A DNA stretch of 39,801 nucleotides from positions 1 to 39,801 of the forward strand of contig JFHB01000258.1 of assembly GCA_000729835.1 (NCBI GenBank). The letters are read 5' to 3'. Made by a program: the position numbers and the translations under genes. The stretch comes from Atkinsonella hypoxylon. Taxonomy: Eukaryota; Ascomycota; Sordariomycetes; Hypocreales; Clavicipitaceae. The notes under the pieces are model-generated. The model worked only from the letters and a program-made list of their open reading frames with translations, ran no database searches and was not told the origin of the DNA. Shown here piece after piece: positions 11,001 to 23,159 of this stretch; the first letter of the stretch is position 1, and each line of letters opens with the position of its first letter.

Positions 11001-13335
11001 GTGCTAAGTAGCAGCTAATTCTAGGAGCTTCTTATAGGAAGAAGAAGCAGTAGGATTTATACTACTAGAATTATTATTAGAGCTAGCTTCCTGTTGCTCC
11101 CTATCTTGCTAGATCTCTTGAGAACTATAGGCCTCGTTTAAGGGATCTAGACGGCTATTTCCTCTAATATCCAGCAACTTAGGATTTAGACCTTCTAAAT
11201 CCCTGTTATTAGAAGGAATCTAACTAGGAGCCCGTTTAGGAACTAGAGCTAATAGCTCTATAACATCGTTATTGGTATTATCTTCTTCTTTAAAATTAGA
11301 TAATTCCTTAATACAGCTATATTCCTTAGGATTAAAACTAGGCTGTTAAGGGATTTAAACCTCTATAGGATAACTAGCATTATAACCGCTATTATAACTA
11401 TTGCTAGTAAATCCTATATAAGAGAGATTTACGTAGTTTTTACACACTCTAGGGGTCTCTTGCCCCTTAAGCTGTAGAAAGAAACTATGCTTTTTAGGAT
11501 TTAGAAGCCTACAGCAGCTTCTATTAGCTAGAAATAGCTGATTTCTAAGGAGAGTGCTCTCTATTAAATAGTGCTTTAGACTACTAATTAGGTTGGTATC
11601 TTAAACCTAGGCAATATAGAGCATCCTTTAGAGCTAAAGGCCTGTATTTAGCTGGATTTGTACTAACTAGTACCTAGAATACAGCAGTTCCCTGTCCTTT
11701 AGGATAAATAGGACCTCCTCCAGTAGCAATAGGCGCGGTTTTACCCTTTTTTATAGGCTTAAAAGTCCTAAAAAATGCTTTATTGTTAACTATATAACAG
11801 GTAGAACCTGTATTGTATAGTAAGGAGTTTTTAATTATTCCATTAGAATAGTTAAAAGAAGGGGTATTATTACTAGTAGTACTAGTATCACTAGTAGTGG
11901 ATTCTGTATCTAAATCGTAAGAATTATCACTACTAGAACTACTAGATTCACTATCGGAATCTATAGTATCCTGGTTGCTAGTAGATAGGTTATAGCAACC
12001 TATAGCAAAAGCAGCTTCTCTATCCTTATTCCTAGAGTTTTTGTTACTTCTTCTTTAGCCCTTCTACTTCTTCTTATTCTTAGAGGCTTTATCTGTATCT
12101 TTAGAGGCATTAGAATCATTAGAATTAGAATCGTTAGAATTCTTCTTCTAATTAGGAGGATTCTTTCCTTAATTAGCCTTATTATTATTAGAACTATTAG
12201 AAGCCTTATAACTAAGAGCTTTAGATATAGAGGAGCTTTTATCTCTTTGTTCTTCTAATAAATTAGCTATAAGGAACTGTAAATTCAGCATTTTTACAGA
12301 TAGACCTTGTGCTCTAGCAGCTCTAATAGAATATTGCTGCCTTTTAGCCTAGCTAGGGAAGGTCTTCTTTAAAGCATTAATATAATAATTTACCTAGTTA
12401 ATAGGATTAATAGCTACACCACAGAGCTGTAATCTAGCTAGTAAATTATTAAATTTAGCATTAAAGGCCTCTAAAGATCCCTTATAGTTCGAAAACGATA
12501 AGTTGTAATAACTAGTATATAGTGTACTACGTTGTATTTTAGCACTCTGCAAATACTGCCTAACTAGAACGTTATAGGCATCTATAGGGGACTTATGCTA
12601 GCTTATAGTAGCTTAAGGTCTAGATTAGCAACTATCTCTTATAATTATAAGGATAATAGCTTGCTCTAAATCTACTAAAGTACTAGCTATACTAGGATTA
12701 TTAATAAATTAAGGGAATCCTAGTGCTCTAAATTAAATAGTTAAAGCTTGCTTCTACTGTTTAAAATTTTTAGGGCCTTTTAGCTTAGCAGCCTCTAGAA
12801 TAGAGTGGACCTTCTTATTTAACTCTTTTATAGTGCCTTTATTAAAAGTAGGCAGAAAAGTAGCACTATTAGAGGAACTAGAAGGTTTAGGGGCTTTAAA
12901 AGAGACTTTAGAAGCTCTTTTAGAAGTAATAGAATCTACTACCTTAGAGGGAGACCCTATAGAGAGATTACCTATAGATGTAATTATAGTATCTAATTTA
13001 CTTAGTAAATTAGCTATATTACCTTTATTTTGGCTTTGTTTTGCTTCACTATACCTAATAAATCTATTTAGGGTCTCTTGTTGCTTATCCATTTAAGCTT
13101 TTAGATTAGCTTGTACATTATGGACTTGCACTACTCTTTTAGAAGCTAATCTAGCTTCCTTTAGAGCCTTCTTAGCTGTATAATCTTCTTTATTAGAAGA
13201 GGAATCTACTGGCTGAGGGGGGGACCTTGCTGGACCAGGAAAGCTAGTAGCAGCAGCTAGATTAGCTAGTGTACTAGAACCACTACCCCGTTTAGGGCTT
13301 GTGCTCTTTCCCTTATCTGTTCCTTTTGGTGCCAT
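8060..13335 (-). pseudogene. Copia Gag-Pol polyprotein of element B
   Basis: One frame of about 1750 codons in copia order. Start ATG is at 13335-13333 (MAPKGTDKGK). Gag is open to a TAA at 13095-13093 that replaces a Gln codon, then open again to 12754. The protease motif is LYNTGSTC at about 11800-11820, with the catalytic Asp codon changed to Asn. The integrase zinc region and core lie at about 11010-10150. A proline- and glutamate-rich linker at about 10150-9830 joins integrase to RT. RT (about 9620-8780) includes IDFIGAFLN and a YVDN site where most copia elements have YVDD. RNase H (about 8600-8100) ends with the KHTLLKFNYIREKI and MLADSLTKPL motifs typical of copia RNase H. Stops are at former Gln/Trp codons. 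It is not functional. Confidence 0.88.
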
Positions 13336-14281
13336 TTTAAAGGATTTTAATAGCTAATTTAACGCTCTTTATAGCTAATTATAGCTTAAATTACAGTGGA
13401 AAAGGTAGTAAATAACAGTAATAACCTCTACTAGATATTAATAGATTGCTCTATTATAGGCCTAGAAGTGCCCTATATCTTTAGAAATTATACTGAGATT
13501 TTTCTCTAATTTCTTTTGTAACAGGTATAATAGGCTCTAAAGGCTGCATTGTATTGCGATCTATATACGCATACAATTTATATAGTAGACTAGATTAACA
13601 AGCGGTTGCAAGGGGCATAAAACATAGGTCCTAGCTATTTTTAGCTAAAAAATTCAGGAGATTCTTCTCCAATTAGGTTCCAACAAATCAGTAGAGACCT
13701 AGGCACAGCTAATTTAGGGATATCTAGCTAATTCCTACTTCAAAATCCCGACCAGTGGGATTACCACACAAATTAATTCTGCAACCGAAAACACAGGAAT
13801 ATCTGCAACAAGAGCTGTTAGGCGTACACTACAAATTGTAGTATAGCTACTAATAGAGGTATATAGAGTGCACAATATAACAACAACAATAAGCGATGCA
13901 GTGCAGCGCTAAGCTTATTTCTTAATAGAAATAATTGATTAGGCAGTGCCTAATAAAACGATTTACAGTGCAAATGTAATGTATGCAGATGTGTATATTT
14001 TAATGTTACGCAACAATAGAACCTAGCTATTAAGAATAGCTTTAAAAGTGTATATACACAGGGTGTATAGGACTAGTGCAGAAGGCACAGGGTGGGCAGA
14101 ATGAAAACACTAGTATAGTAGCTAGCGATGTATGTGCAGCAGGTATTAATAGCTTCCAGCAAGCTACTAATGATTTTAGCAGTAATAGCTGCTAGCGCAG
14201 GTCTTAATATAGCTTCTAGTGGGTAATACAGTATACAATAGTAGATTTCAGCGGGCTAACAGCTTGCAGATAGGTCTTCTA
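13336..14281 (-). other. Leader (5' untranslated region) of element B
   Basis: A 946-bp stretch between primer-binding site and gag start, long for a copia element. No convincing frame is seen. Only its last 28 bases have a counterpart in element A within this window (3948-3974). It keeps more CpA/TpG than the pol region. Confidence 0.7.
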
Positions 14282-14292
14282 GGCTTATAACC
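14282..14292 (-). promoter_or_regulatory. Primer-binding site of element B, half-tRNA initiator Met type
   Basis: On the minus strand GGTTATAAGCC follows the LTR end by 3 bases. Eukaryotic initiator tRNA-Met has GGGCUCAUAACC in its anticodon arm, whose complement is GGTTATGAGCC. One G-to-A change gives the observed sequence. Drosophila copia uses such an internal tRNA fragment as primer, so the match is meaningful, though the exact tRNA of this host is not known. Confidence 0.7.
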
Positions 14293-14295
14293 TTT

Positions 14296-14987
14296 TGAAA
14301 ATAATAGGGATTATAGGACTAGATATCTAAGAGGGTAGTAGTCTCTTAGATTTAGCACCTATAATTGCTCCTAGCAATTATTACGTAGTGGAAGCAGTAG
14401 CGGCCTAAATTAAGCTGTAGTATATAGTATAGATCACGTAGAGGCAGTAGATAACTATAATAATAGTGGTATCTTATATTAAGAGCGCTGTAACAAACAA
14501 GTAAGGGTAGAATCTTAAATCTTTCTAGTCCCTTATAGACCTTCTAACTATATTAGCGGGCTGTAGTCGCTAGAAGGAGCTTATAGGCTACTTTATAATT
14601 TCCGCAAAAAGATTTACTATATAAAAACAAAAAAATCGACTTATAGCTATACAAACGAGACGCCTATATGCACAATTTAATAAATTCCACTAATAATAAG
14701 CAACCCTTATAAGCAACTCTATCTAATAATTATACTATTAGATAGCCCTAATTCTTAGCTTTTAAATAGTATACTTCTTAAATTTCTACCATTGCTAGTT
14801 GTAGAGAAAATCGCAGTTAAAGTTAACTATAGGTTAGGCAACTTTGCCTTAGTTAAATCTAGATGTTTGCATTTAGTAACAACGATATCTCTACTAAAAA
14901 TCAACGTAACAAGACCTAATAAGGGTCACGTGATAGAGCAACTAGTAGGCATAAAAATAGGCTATACAGGGTAGCTTATTTTTAACA
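14296..14987 (-). repeat. 5' LTR of element B (692 bp)
   Basis: Pair of 7158-7849, same length and ends. It is followed on the plus side by GCTTC and then by the continuing integrase frame of A. Confidence 0.92.
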
Positions 14988-14992
14988 GCTTC
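14988..14992. repeat. Right target-site duplication of element B (GCTTC)
   Basis: Matches 7150-7154. The next base, 14993, resumes the A coding frame (GTT AAA ATT). Confidence 0.75.
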
Positions 14993-15523
14993 GTTAAAAT
15001 TATAGAAGGAATAGGTCCTATTTCACAGGGCATCCCTAAGGTTCCTATTGGTTCTATAGTGGATAATCCTTCAGAGGGAGAAATCGATGACCAGCAATTA
15101 GTGGATAATTATACTCCTAAGTATCCTTATCCTAGTCATCTAGATGTGCCGAATCATCCACTAGAACCTGTAGATCAAGCTCTTCTACCAAGCAACCCTA
15201 TAGAAGCTGTAGAGGCCCCTAAAGCCCCTATATCTATAGAAACCCCTCAGGCTAATATAGAACCTATAAAAGCTGAAGCTGAATCTATTGATGCTGATGC
15301 TATAGATTTAGATGGAGACATATTTTCCTTAATTAAGGATCTATGCTTTAAGGCAAGGACTAAAGCAGCTATTACTTCTAATAGTAATAAGGATGAACTT
15401 CCTAACACGTGGAAGTAAGCCCTAAAAAGCTCTGCTAAGCAGCATTGGATAGAAGCTACCTATAGCGAATTTAAGCAGCTATTAGCTGCTGGAACCTTCA
15501 AATTTATAGGGAAAGACTAAGTA
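14993..15523 (+). pseudogene. Copia integrase C-terminus, linker and RT start, second block of A
   Basis: It continues the A frame after B. It holds the integrase C-terminal end, an acidic proline-rich linker (open from 15059 to 15415, for example EGEIDDQQL and EAVEAPKAP) and the start of RT (AKQHWIEATYSEFKQL), a conserved copia RT entry motif. It is cut by G1 after a Lys-Asp-Gln/stop-Val stretch. This block has few RIP changes, keeping many CA and TG dinucleotides that are TA in copy B. Both its ends are insertion breakpoints. Confidence 0.85.
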
Positions 15524-15524
15524 C
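15519..15524. repeat. Left target-site duplication of G1 (AAGTAC)
   Basis: AAGTAC here and at 35358-35363. Copy B has the site once within TAAGTACCTAAGG. Six bases match; five is usual for Ty3, so one base may be chance identity with the LTR end. Confidence 0.8.
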
Positions 15525-16014
15525 TGTGTCGCGGCGGGGTTACCCCCTTGCGCTCTTATATTAGCTTTGCAAGGGATGCTACATACAGGTTTTCTCTATA
15601 AGAGTGCGCATTGCCTAGACGTCTAGATAGTTTAAGCAAGCAAGAAAGGAAGCGTATAAGCAGCTTCTGCTGATTCTTTTTAGGCTTTTGCTCTTTTAAT
15701 TAATTAATATCTTTTAGCTTGCTTTAATTTACAACACTTAACGCTTAAGAGACATTACTTTACTGCTAGTAATACTTTCTCTAACTCTTTAATACATTTA
15801 GCTTCTTTTAGGTATATATATCTTTTAAGCTACAATTAATATTTTATTTCTACCTTTTTTAACTATTTAATCTTCTTACCTACTATTGCTTAATAGTATA
15901 CACTAATAAATATCTTACTCTTTACTAATCCTCTTTAATCTTAATATACACTATATTGTTACCTACTTTAGTATAGGCTATATAGTTATTTAGAGGTTTA
16001 GTTTTAAGTTAATA
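15525..16014 (+). repeat. 5' LTR of G1 (490 bp)
   Basis: It starts TGTGTCGCGGCGGGG and ends GTTAATA. It aligns end to end with 34868-35357. Its first ~170 bases are nearly free of RIP, while the rest is mutated. Confidence 0.92.
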
Positions 16015-16440
16015 AAAATAGAGGCTTTACTAGGGACTTATTCTAATTAAAGTACATTATATAATTAAAAGGTTTTTTATAGAGATCCTAAAAGAAAGAA
16101 GGAAAAGCTACTAAGTATTAAAGATAGAAGAGCACTTTAGCTTAAATATTGCTAATATAAGAAAGAAGGAAATTATAGAGATAAAAGCTCTATATTATAA
16201 GGGATTATTTAATTAAGAGAGAAAGAAAATTTCTATAGCTTTTTTAAGCTAAGAAGAGCTAAGTCTAGTTAAAGATAGTTACTATATTATAAATACTAAC
16301 TAGCCTATTTAACCTCTATTTTACCCTTAGCTAAAATAGCCTTAATACAGCAAAAAGGAAGTTTTTAGGTCTTTTAAACGTTATAGTTATTTAATTATAG
16401 AGAAAAATTTCTCTTTTATTCTTATCTTAGTAGTTATCTT
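16015..16440 (+). other. Leader of G1
   Basis: AT-rich stretch after the 5' LTR. A primer-binding site should start at about 16015 but the sequence (AAAATAGAGGCTTT) is too degraded to name a tRNA. The start of gag cannot be fixed. Confidence 0.5.
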
Positions 16441-19400
16441 TATATTTACTATTATTAATAATTAAGTTCTTAGCCTCTATATCTTAGCGTTAAGAGCTTA
16501 TATAACTATAGAAGCAAAAGGTAAAAGTATTAAAAGTATAGCTAATATAAAGAATTATATATATTATACTCTTTCTACTAAGTAAGATTAATTATTCTTT
16601 TTATACCTACCTTCTATATTAAGCTATTTTACTAGTTATTTATATAAGTTTAATATTCTATATTCTTTAAAGAAAAGTATAAGCTTTATATTTAAAGCAG
16701 CTAATATTAGCTCTAGTTAATCTAGTAAATCTTCTAAAAAAGTTATTTTAGAACCTAAGATTACAATAGAATTAAATACTTAAGATAAAAAGGCTAGTAT
16801 TAATAGCGCTATAGCTATACCTTATAAGGCTCTTACTAAAGCTATAGGTAAAGCTATTAGAAAGTAGTAAGCTTAGGCTACTTTTAATAAAAAGTTTAAT
16901 ATATATTAATTTAAAAGAGAAAATATTCTTAATTACTTAACTAGCTTTAAGCTAAAGATAAAAACCTTATTTATTCTAAAGGAAAACTAGTAAAAGATAT
17001 TTATTTACTATATTAACCTATTAATCTATAAGTATATAAAGGTTATTTATACTTTATATAATTAAAAAGAAGCTAAAAAGCAGCTTTTACTTTAGTATAA
17101 AGCTACTCCTTAGAATTAAAAGGAGTAAGCTTATAAAAAGCTTAAAGACTTAAAAAGAAACTATTTAAGGACTATAAAAGACACTCTCTATTAGCTTTAA
17201 GAGCATTAAGCTACTATAATTAGCGCTAAGCTCTATATATAGTACAGTATAACCTCTTAGTTTAATTACATTTATAAGGCCTTACTAAATACTATACTTA
17301 CTAGCTTTATAGATTAAATAAAAGTTACTAAAGCTAAGTTTATTATAATACTCTATAGAGAGTTATTAGAGTAACTTAGCTAGTATATATAAGCTAGAAT
17401 AGAGCTAAAAGACTATAATTCTAAACTCTATAATAATAAAAGGGACTACCTTTATATACCTTTAGGCAGAAGAAGTTCTAAGCATTATAGTATAAGTAAT
17501 TTTAGTTATAAGGCTAAGGAAATTATATAGTTTATTTTAGAAGTAAAAGATTAAATAAATAATTTAACCTAGAAGTTTAAAGATATAAAGATTATACTTA
17601 TAAAGTAAATAGTTTTAAAGATAAATATTATAAAGCTTTTTAAAGAGAAATTTAGAAAGAAAAAGAAAAAAAGGCAGAATATATATATTAACGCTGTTAA
17701 TATATATAATAATACCTAGAGCTTTAAGACCTATATAACTAAAAGCTATATAAAGCAGTATTACTGCTATTACTGTAGTAAGAAAGGTTATTATATAGAT
17801 TAATACTAGTTTTACTAGTATAATAATAAGATTAGCTTTATAAAGTATAATTAAAGAGTAAGTATCTTAATAGTAGAATTAAATAATCTAGTGCTACTTA
17901 TTCTTATATAAAGCTTCCTTAGTATAGAAAGTTATCTTTATAGGCTTATAGTGTTCTAGGTTAATTATTTTAACTACTATATTATAAAATAGTATTATCT
18001 TTAAGTTAAGGAATTTAGTAAGAAAACGTTAAACTATTAGAAGCTTAATAAAAAAAAGAGAGAAATATTAGATTAAATCTTTAATAAGATTAATATTTCT
18101 AATTATTACTTAATATATATTCTACTAGAAGCTATTCTTAAGAGAAACTCTACTAATAGTACTATAGTAACTTTAACGTTTAAGATAAAGAAATATAGAC
18201 TTAAAAGGACTCTCTATATACTAATTAAGAAAAGAATTATAGCTTAGCTCTTTAGAGTTTATACTATAAAGATATAATACTTTATTAAGTAAGAAAAAGC
18301 TTTAGAAAACTAAGCTAAAAGGAAAAAAAAGAAAGCTAAAGAAAATAGCTTTATAGATATAAAAGTATAGCTTTTTATATAATTATTTAAAGATATTTTT
18401 TAGAAAAAGATTAAAGTTAGCTTATAAGACCTATACTAACTAATGCTTATACTTACAGAAGTAATAGAGAATAAATACTTAATATAAGTAAATAGTATTA
18501 ATAAAGTCTATTATATTAATAGAATAAGTGCTAAAGTTATACCTTTATACTTTATTCTAAGGAAGAGGTAAAGAGTTAAGAAGTAAAAAGATTAATTAAT
18601 TAATATTATTAAAATAATATCTACTATAGTTAAAGAGGCAATAGAAAACAATAAGAAAGATATTACTAATAAATATATAAAATAGCTACTTAATAGTATC
18701 TAAAAGAATTTATAGAACGTTATATAAGAATATATAGAAAATTATATTAAAGAGAAGAAGTTTATTATAAACCTATAGGTAAATATACTTTATATTAAAG
18801 GATTAAATAGTATTTTAAAGCTAAAAGTAATTATAAGCTATTTATAGAACTTACTTTACCTTTAAGTATAACTTAAAAGCCTAAACTCTTTACTTATTAA
18901 TAGTCTTATAAATTATAGTTTATAAGGGAATATTATTATTAAAGACCTTATTAAAGAGCTTAATTTAAAAATAACTCTAATAAAGTAAAAGACTACTACT
19001 ATATCTTTTATATTATATAAGCTTATAATATTAAAAGAGGTAATAATAAAGCTATACCTTAGAAATATTTAAACGTTAATTTACTTTTATATTATACTAA
19101 AGTCTTTATATATATAATTAATCCTTAAAATACCTTTTATATATATAGCTAAAGTTACCTTTAAGTATAGTAATAAAGGAGGTAAGCTCCTCTTAAAGTA
19201 CTATTTTAGTAATATTATATTAGTCTTAAGGGTTACTAAAAGTATTAAATAGAAGACTATAATAAATAAAGTAATAGCTATTAGTATTAATTTAATCTTA
19301 ATTAATAAGTTATTTAAGAATTTAGTCTATAATTAAATAGTTAAAGAGAGTCTTAAAGCTAAGTTAAATAATAATAAAGAGCTAGTGCCTATAATAAAGA

Positions 19401-22400
19401 ATAAGGGTATAGCTATTATTAACCTTATAATAAAGGGAATAGCTAATTAGTATAGAAGCTAACTTAAAGAGGCTGTAGAGAAGATTTAGCCTTTAAGGCA
19501 ATTATAACTAATTAATCTAAAGGTAAATATATTATATAAGTAGAAAGCTAATAAGATTCTACTAAAAGATAATATTCCTTTAGATAGATTTATACCTAAT
19601 AGAGACCTTAAGTAGAAATAGAAGAAGTAAAAAGAGGCAAAAGTATATTTAAATAAATTAAGAAAATACACTAAATATATTATAGAAAGATTTAGTAAAA
19701 AACCCTAAGGATTTTAAATAATAAAAGAGCGCTTAGATTAAATAGTTAAATAAGTGTAAAAATATTTAATAGTAGAAGAAGTTAATATTTTTAAGGAAAT
19801 TCTCTATAACTAAAAGGCAGTACTAGCGTAGAACTTATTAGAGTATAGAAAGATTAATTCTTTAGTTATACTGCCTTAAGTTATCTATACTATTGCTTAT
19901 AGAGCTTAAAAAGTAAAGTTAATACTAATACTTATTAGTTTATAAGAGAGACTAGTTAATTTATTAAAAAAGAAGCTTTAGTATAGGTTATTAGAAGAGA
20001 GTTATAGATTTTATAGAAACCCTTACTTTTTAGTAATAAAGAAGGATAAAGGGATATAGCTAATACTGTTTATAACAGCCTATAATAAGATTATAATATA
20101 GAATGCCTATATTCTAAAAGGAGTAAAGGCTTTTAGCAAAGAATTTAGAATATATAAAATACTTTTAGTTATTAATTTACTATTAAGCTATAACTAAGTG
20201 CTACTTACAGAAGAAAGTAGGGACTTAATAACAATTTTAACAGCAATAGAGCTTCTATAGCTTTATATACTTCCTTAAGGAGTAACTAACTCTATTGCTT
20301 AATTTATTTAAATAGTAAAAAGAATTCTTTTTAACCTAATTCCTTACACTTATAAGCCTTTTTTAGATAATATTGTAGTAAAAGGCTTTACTACTACTTA
20401 TAATAGAGAGAAAGTATTACCTAATATATAAAGATATATTATAGAACATTTAATTAGCATTAATAAAGTCCTTATTAATATTAAGCTAGCTAGTTATACT
20501 ATATCTACTGTAAAATTAAAGCTATACTAAAAGACTATAGAGATTATTAGATTTATATATAGTATTAATAGAAAGAAACCTTTAGAAGCAAAAGTAATAA
20601 AGATTCTAGAGTAAATAGAGTGTAAAAATGTTTTTAAGGTTAAATTCTTTTTTAAGCTTATAGGCTGTTATTATATTTAGGTATAGTATTACTCTATAAA
20701 AGCTAAGCCTTTTATAATCTTACTTAAGAAGAGTGCTAAGTAAACTTAAGGACTAAACTAAAAGAACACTATAGAGGTTCTTAAGTATATAATAATAACT
20801 ATATTAGTCCTTATAATAATTAATCTTAGCTTAAGCACTAGGGAAATTATATTAATAGTTAATATAAGCTTAAAAGGATAAAGAGTAGTTTTAATATAAA
20901 TTATTAATAGGTAATAACACTTTATATAATATAAAAGTAAATATTAAAGCAATTTAGAAATTAAGTATAATAGAATAAAGCAGAAATATAGAGCTATTAT
21001 CTATATATTAAGAAGGCTATAAATTTATCTCTATAGAGTTCTCTTTACTCTAAAGACTAACTCTTAGGTGCTTATATATTAGCTTAATAGCGCTATTAAT
21101 AACGTTTTAGGCGCACTTATTATGTAATAGATTAATTATATTATATTATTTAATTTTATAGCTAGGTATATTCTAGGAGAAAAGAATAAGATAGTTAATG
21201 CTTTATTGTATAAAGAAGGTAGGCCTTTTAATGTATTAAACTAAGTAGCTAAAGAGGATATTAAAGATTTTATTAACCTATAGCTTAACGTTAATAAGAT
21301 CTAGCTATATAATAGAGTATACTATACTCCTAAGACTTAATAAATTATAGATTTCCTTTTAACATTATAAAGACTATTTAATCTAAATAAGAGTAAGTAT
21401 AAGTAACTTTATATAAGTGCTAAGTAATACTTCTTAGATAAAGGCCTATTATAGAAAAGACTAATTAGTATAATAAAGGGTTTTACTTTAGTTATTAAAG
21501 ACTTAATGCAATAGAAAAAGATTATTAAGGCTTTATATAAATAAATAGATTATAAAGGTATAGAAGTTATATTTTAAGTAGCTAGAATTAAGTACTTTTA
21601 GAAAGAACTTTAGAATATAGTTTAAGTAATAATTTTCTATTATAAAGTATACTAAAAGTTTACTTCTTAAAGGCCTAAAGAATTATTAATACTAGTAGCT
21701 TTAGGCAACTTAATAAGCAAAATATATATTAATACCTAATATATACTACTTAATTATAGTTTTAAGTACCTTTTAGAAGTAAAATATAACCTTACTAAAT
21801 AGATAGAAGCGCACTCTATATAGTATACTAATATTATAGCTATTTAGAAGTTCTTAATAAAACTAATTATATAATTTAAAGTCTTCTAATTTCTAGTTTT
21901 TAATAAAGAGCTAGAAATATATAGAAATCTTAAAAAAGCAATTAAAGCTATTAAGATTAAAGGGATTAAGACATTAGTATATAATCTAAAAGCTAATTTA
22001 CCTATTAAAGCTAGTTATTAAACGCTTATATTTACCCTTTTAAAGATAAAAGGTTTTAATAAAAAGTAGTTTAAATTGCTAAATAAAGCACTATTAGTAA
22101 ACTATATAGCTATATAAGCGTTATACAGTAAATCTACTTTCTACTTAATTTATAGTTAAAAGCTTATTCTTTCTTTAGAAGTTAAATTTTCTACTTAAAG
22201 GTTAATTAATTAGTTAGAAGTTATAATAATATAGAATCTCTTTAAAGTAAGAGTTAAAATACTAAAACAAAAGAAAGTAAATATCTAGAAGGCTTATATA
22301 AAAGTCTTTATATTTAGGTAATACTTAGCTAATTAAATAAACTAGAACTAAGAGGTATTATTGTAAAAGGAGAAAGATTAATTAGTTCTAAGAGATCTAG

Positions 22401-22975
22401 TCTTTATATATAATATATAAAGAGTTATAGATATATTAATAAAGAAGAAGTTAGTAATATAATAGAATAGTTCTTTTAAAGTATATAGCTAAGCAAAAGT
22501 TACTAGCACCTATTGTTTAAAGACCTTAAATAGTATAGTACTTAATAAAACTATTTTTAGGGATTATATTAAGAAGTTTAGGCTTAATCTAGAGGAATAG
22601 TAGACTTTTACTACTAATAAATAGCTCTATACTCTATAATATACTGCTTAGTATAGCAAAAACACTAGCGACTTTAAGTAAGATACTAATAAATTACAGC
22701 CTATTAATGCTTAGTATAATATATTAGATTAAATAGTTTCTAAGGACTATATATTATAGCTGTACTAAAAAGAGGATTTTAAGGATAATAACGCTAAAGT
22801 AGACCTTTTACTATAACGTTATCTAAAGTATACAATAGAAGTTTATTTACTAGTAATACCTAAAGAAGAGCGCAGAAGCTATAAGGAGATTAACAATATT
22901 ATTTAATCTTAGTAATTTACTTATAACTTTACTAGAATATATAACTTATTATAGCTTTTATAAAAGCTAATGCTG
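16440..22975 (+). pseudogene. Ty3/gypsy Gag-Pol polyprotein of G1
   Basis: A single frame can be followed for about 6.5 kb; the zinc knuckle (17765), RT active site (20366) and integrase C-terminus (22493) are all in phase. Gag ends in CYYCSKKGYYID at 17765-17800, a CCHC knuckle whose His and last Cys codons are now Tyr. RT (about 19960-20450) shows RNPYFLV, a PQG-TNSIAQF stretch and FLDNIVVKG at about 20360-20385, where LDD has become LDN. RNase H (about 20800-21200) has TNSQVLIYQLN and a LGALI segment, followed by YILGEKNKIVNALL. Integrase starts with a decayed HHCC (KGIEVIFQVARIKYF near 21560; YKVYQKFTSQRPKE near 21650) and continues with QIEAHSIQYTN. Stops are at former Gln/Trp codons. 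The motifs match the large fungal Ty3/gypsy polyprotein group. Confidence 0.85.
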
Positions 22976-22997
22976 CAGTCTCTATATCTTTAGCTTT

Positions 22998-23011
22998 AGG
23001 GAGAAGGGAGG
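22998..23011 (+). promoter_or_regulatory. Polypurine tract at the end of G1 pol, not next to the LTR
   Basis: AGGGAGAAGGGAGG is a strong polypurine tract right after pol, where the 3' LTR would normally follow. Here the LTR is 11.9 kb away (3.8 kb without G2). The tract beside the LTR itself (AGAGAGGTAT, 34856-34867) is weak. Confidence 0.45.
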
Positions 23012-23159
23012 TTAAGTTTATTTATTTATATATTTAAGACTAACTAAGATTTAATAATAGTATATTAAGATTATTTAGAGATTTAAAGCTAATTAGAATT
23101 AAGACTATAAACCTAGATTAAATAGAATATATAAAAAGTTTTTAAAAACTACTAAAAAT

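Larger units (their letters stand above)
7158..14987 (-). mobile_element. Full-length Ty1/copia retrotransposon B
   Basis: A complete 7.83-kb element on the minus strand with two 692-bp LTRs, primer-binding site, leader, one gag-pol frame and polypurine tract. It inserted in reverse orientation into the integrase region of element A, a member of the same family. Its gag is among the least damaged genes in the window, with intact start and one internal stop in the first 190 codons; pol is more mutated. Confidence 0.92.

Noticed and set aside
14988..15418. Intact host gene with a 119-codon open frame
   Set aside because: The sequence continues the element A integrase/linker frame and has a RIP-mutated counterpart in B (9830-10147).
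15525..15700. GC-rich patch as a host promoter or foreign segment
   Set aside because: It is the unmutated outer end of the G1 LTR; the paired LTR has the RIP form of the same bases.
19486..19671. 61-codon minus frame rich in Phe/Tyr/Leu
   Set aside because: Antisense to the G1 pol frame; composition is what RIP-mutated Lys/Glu-rich sequence gives on the opposite strand.
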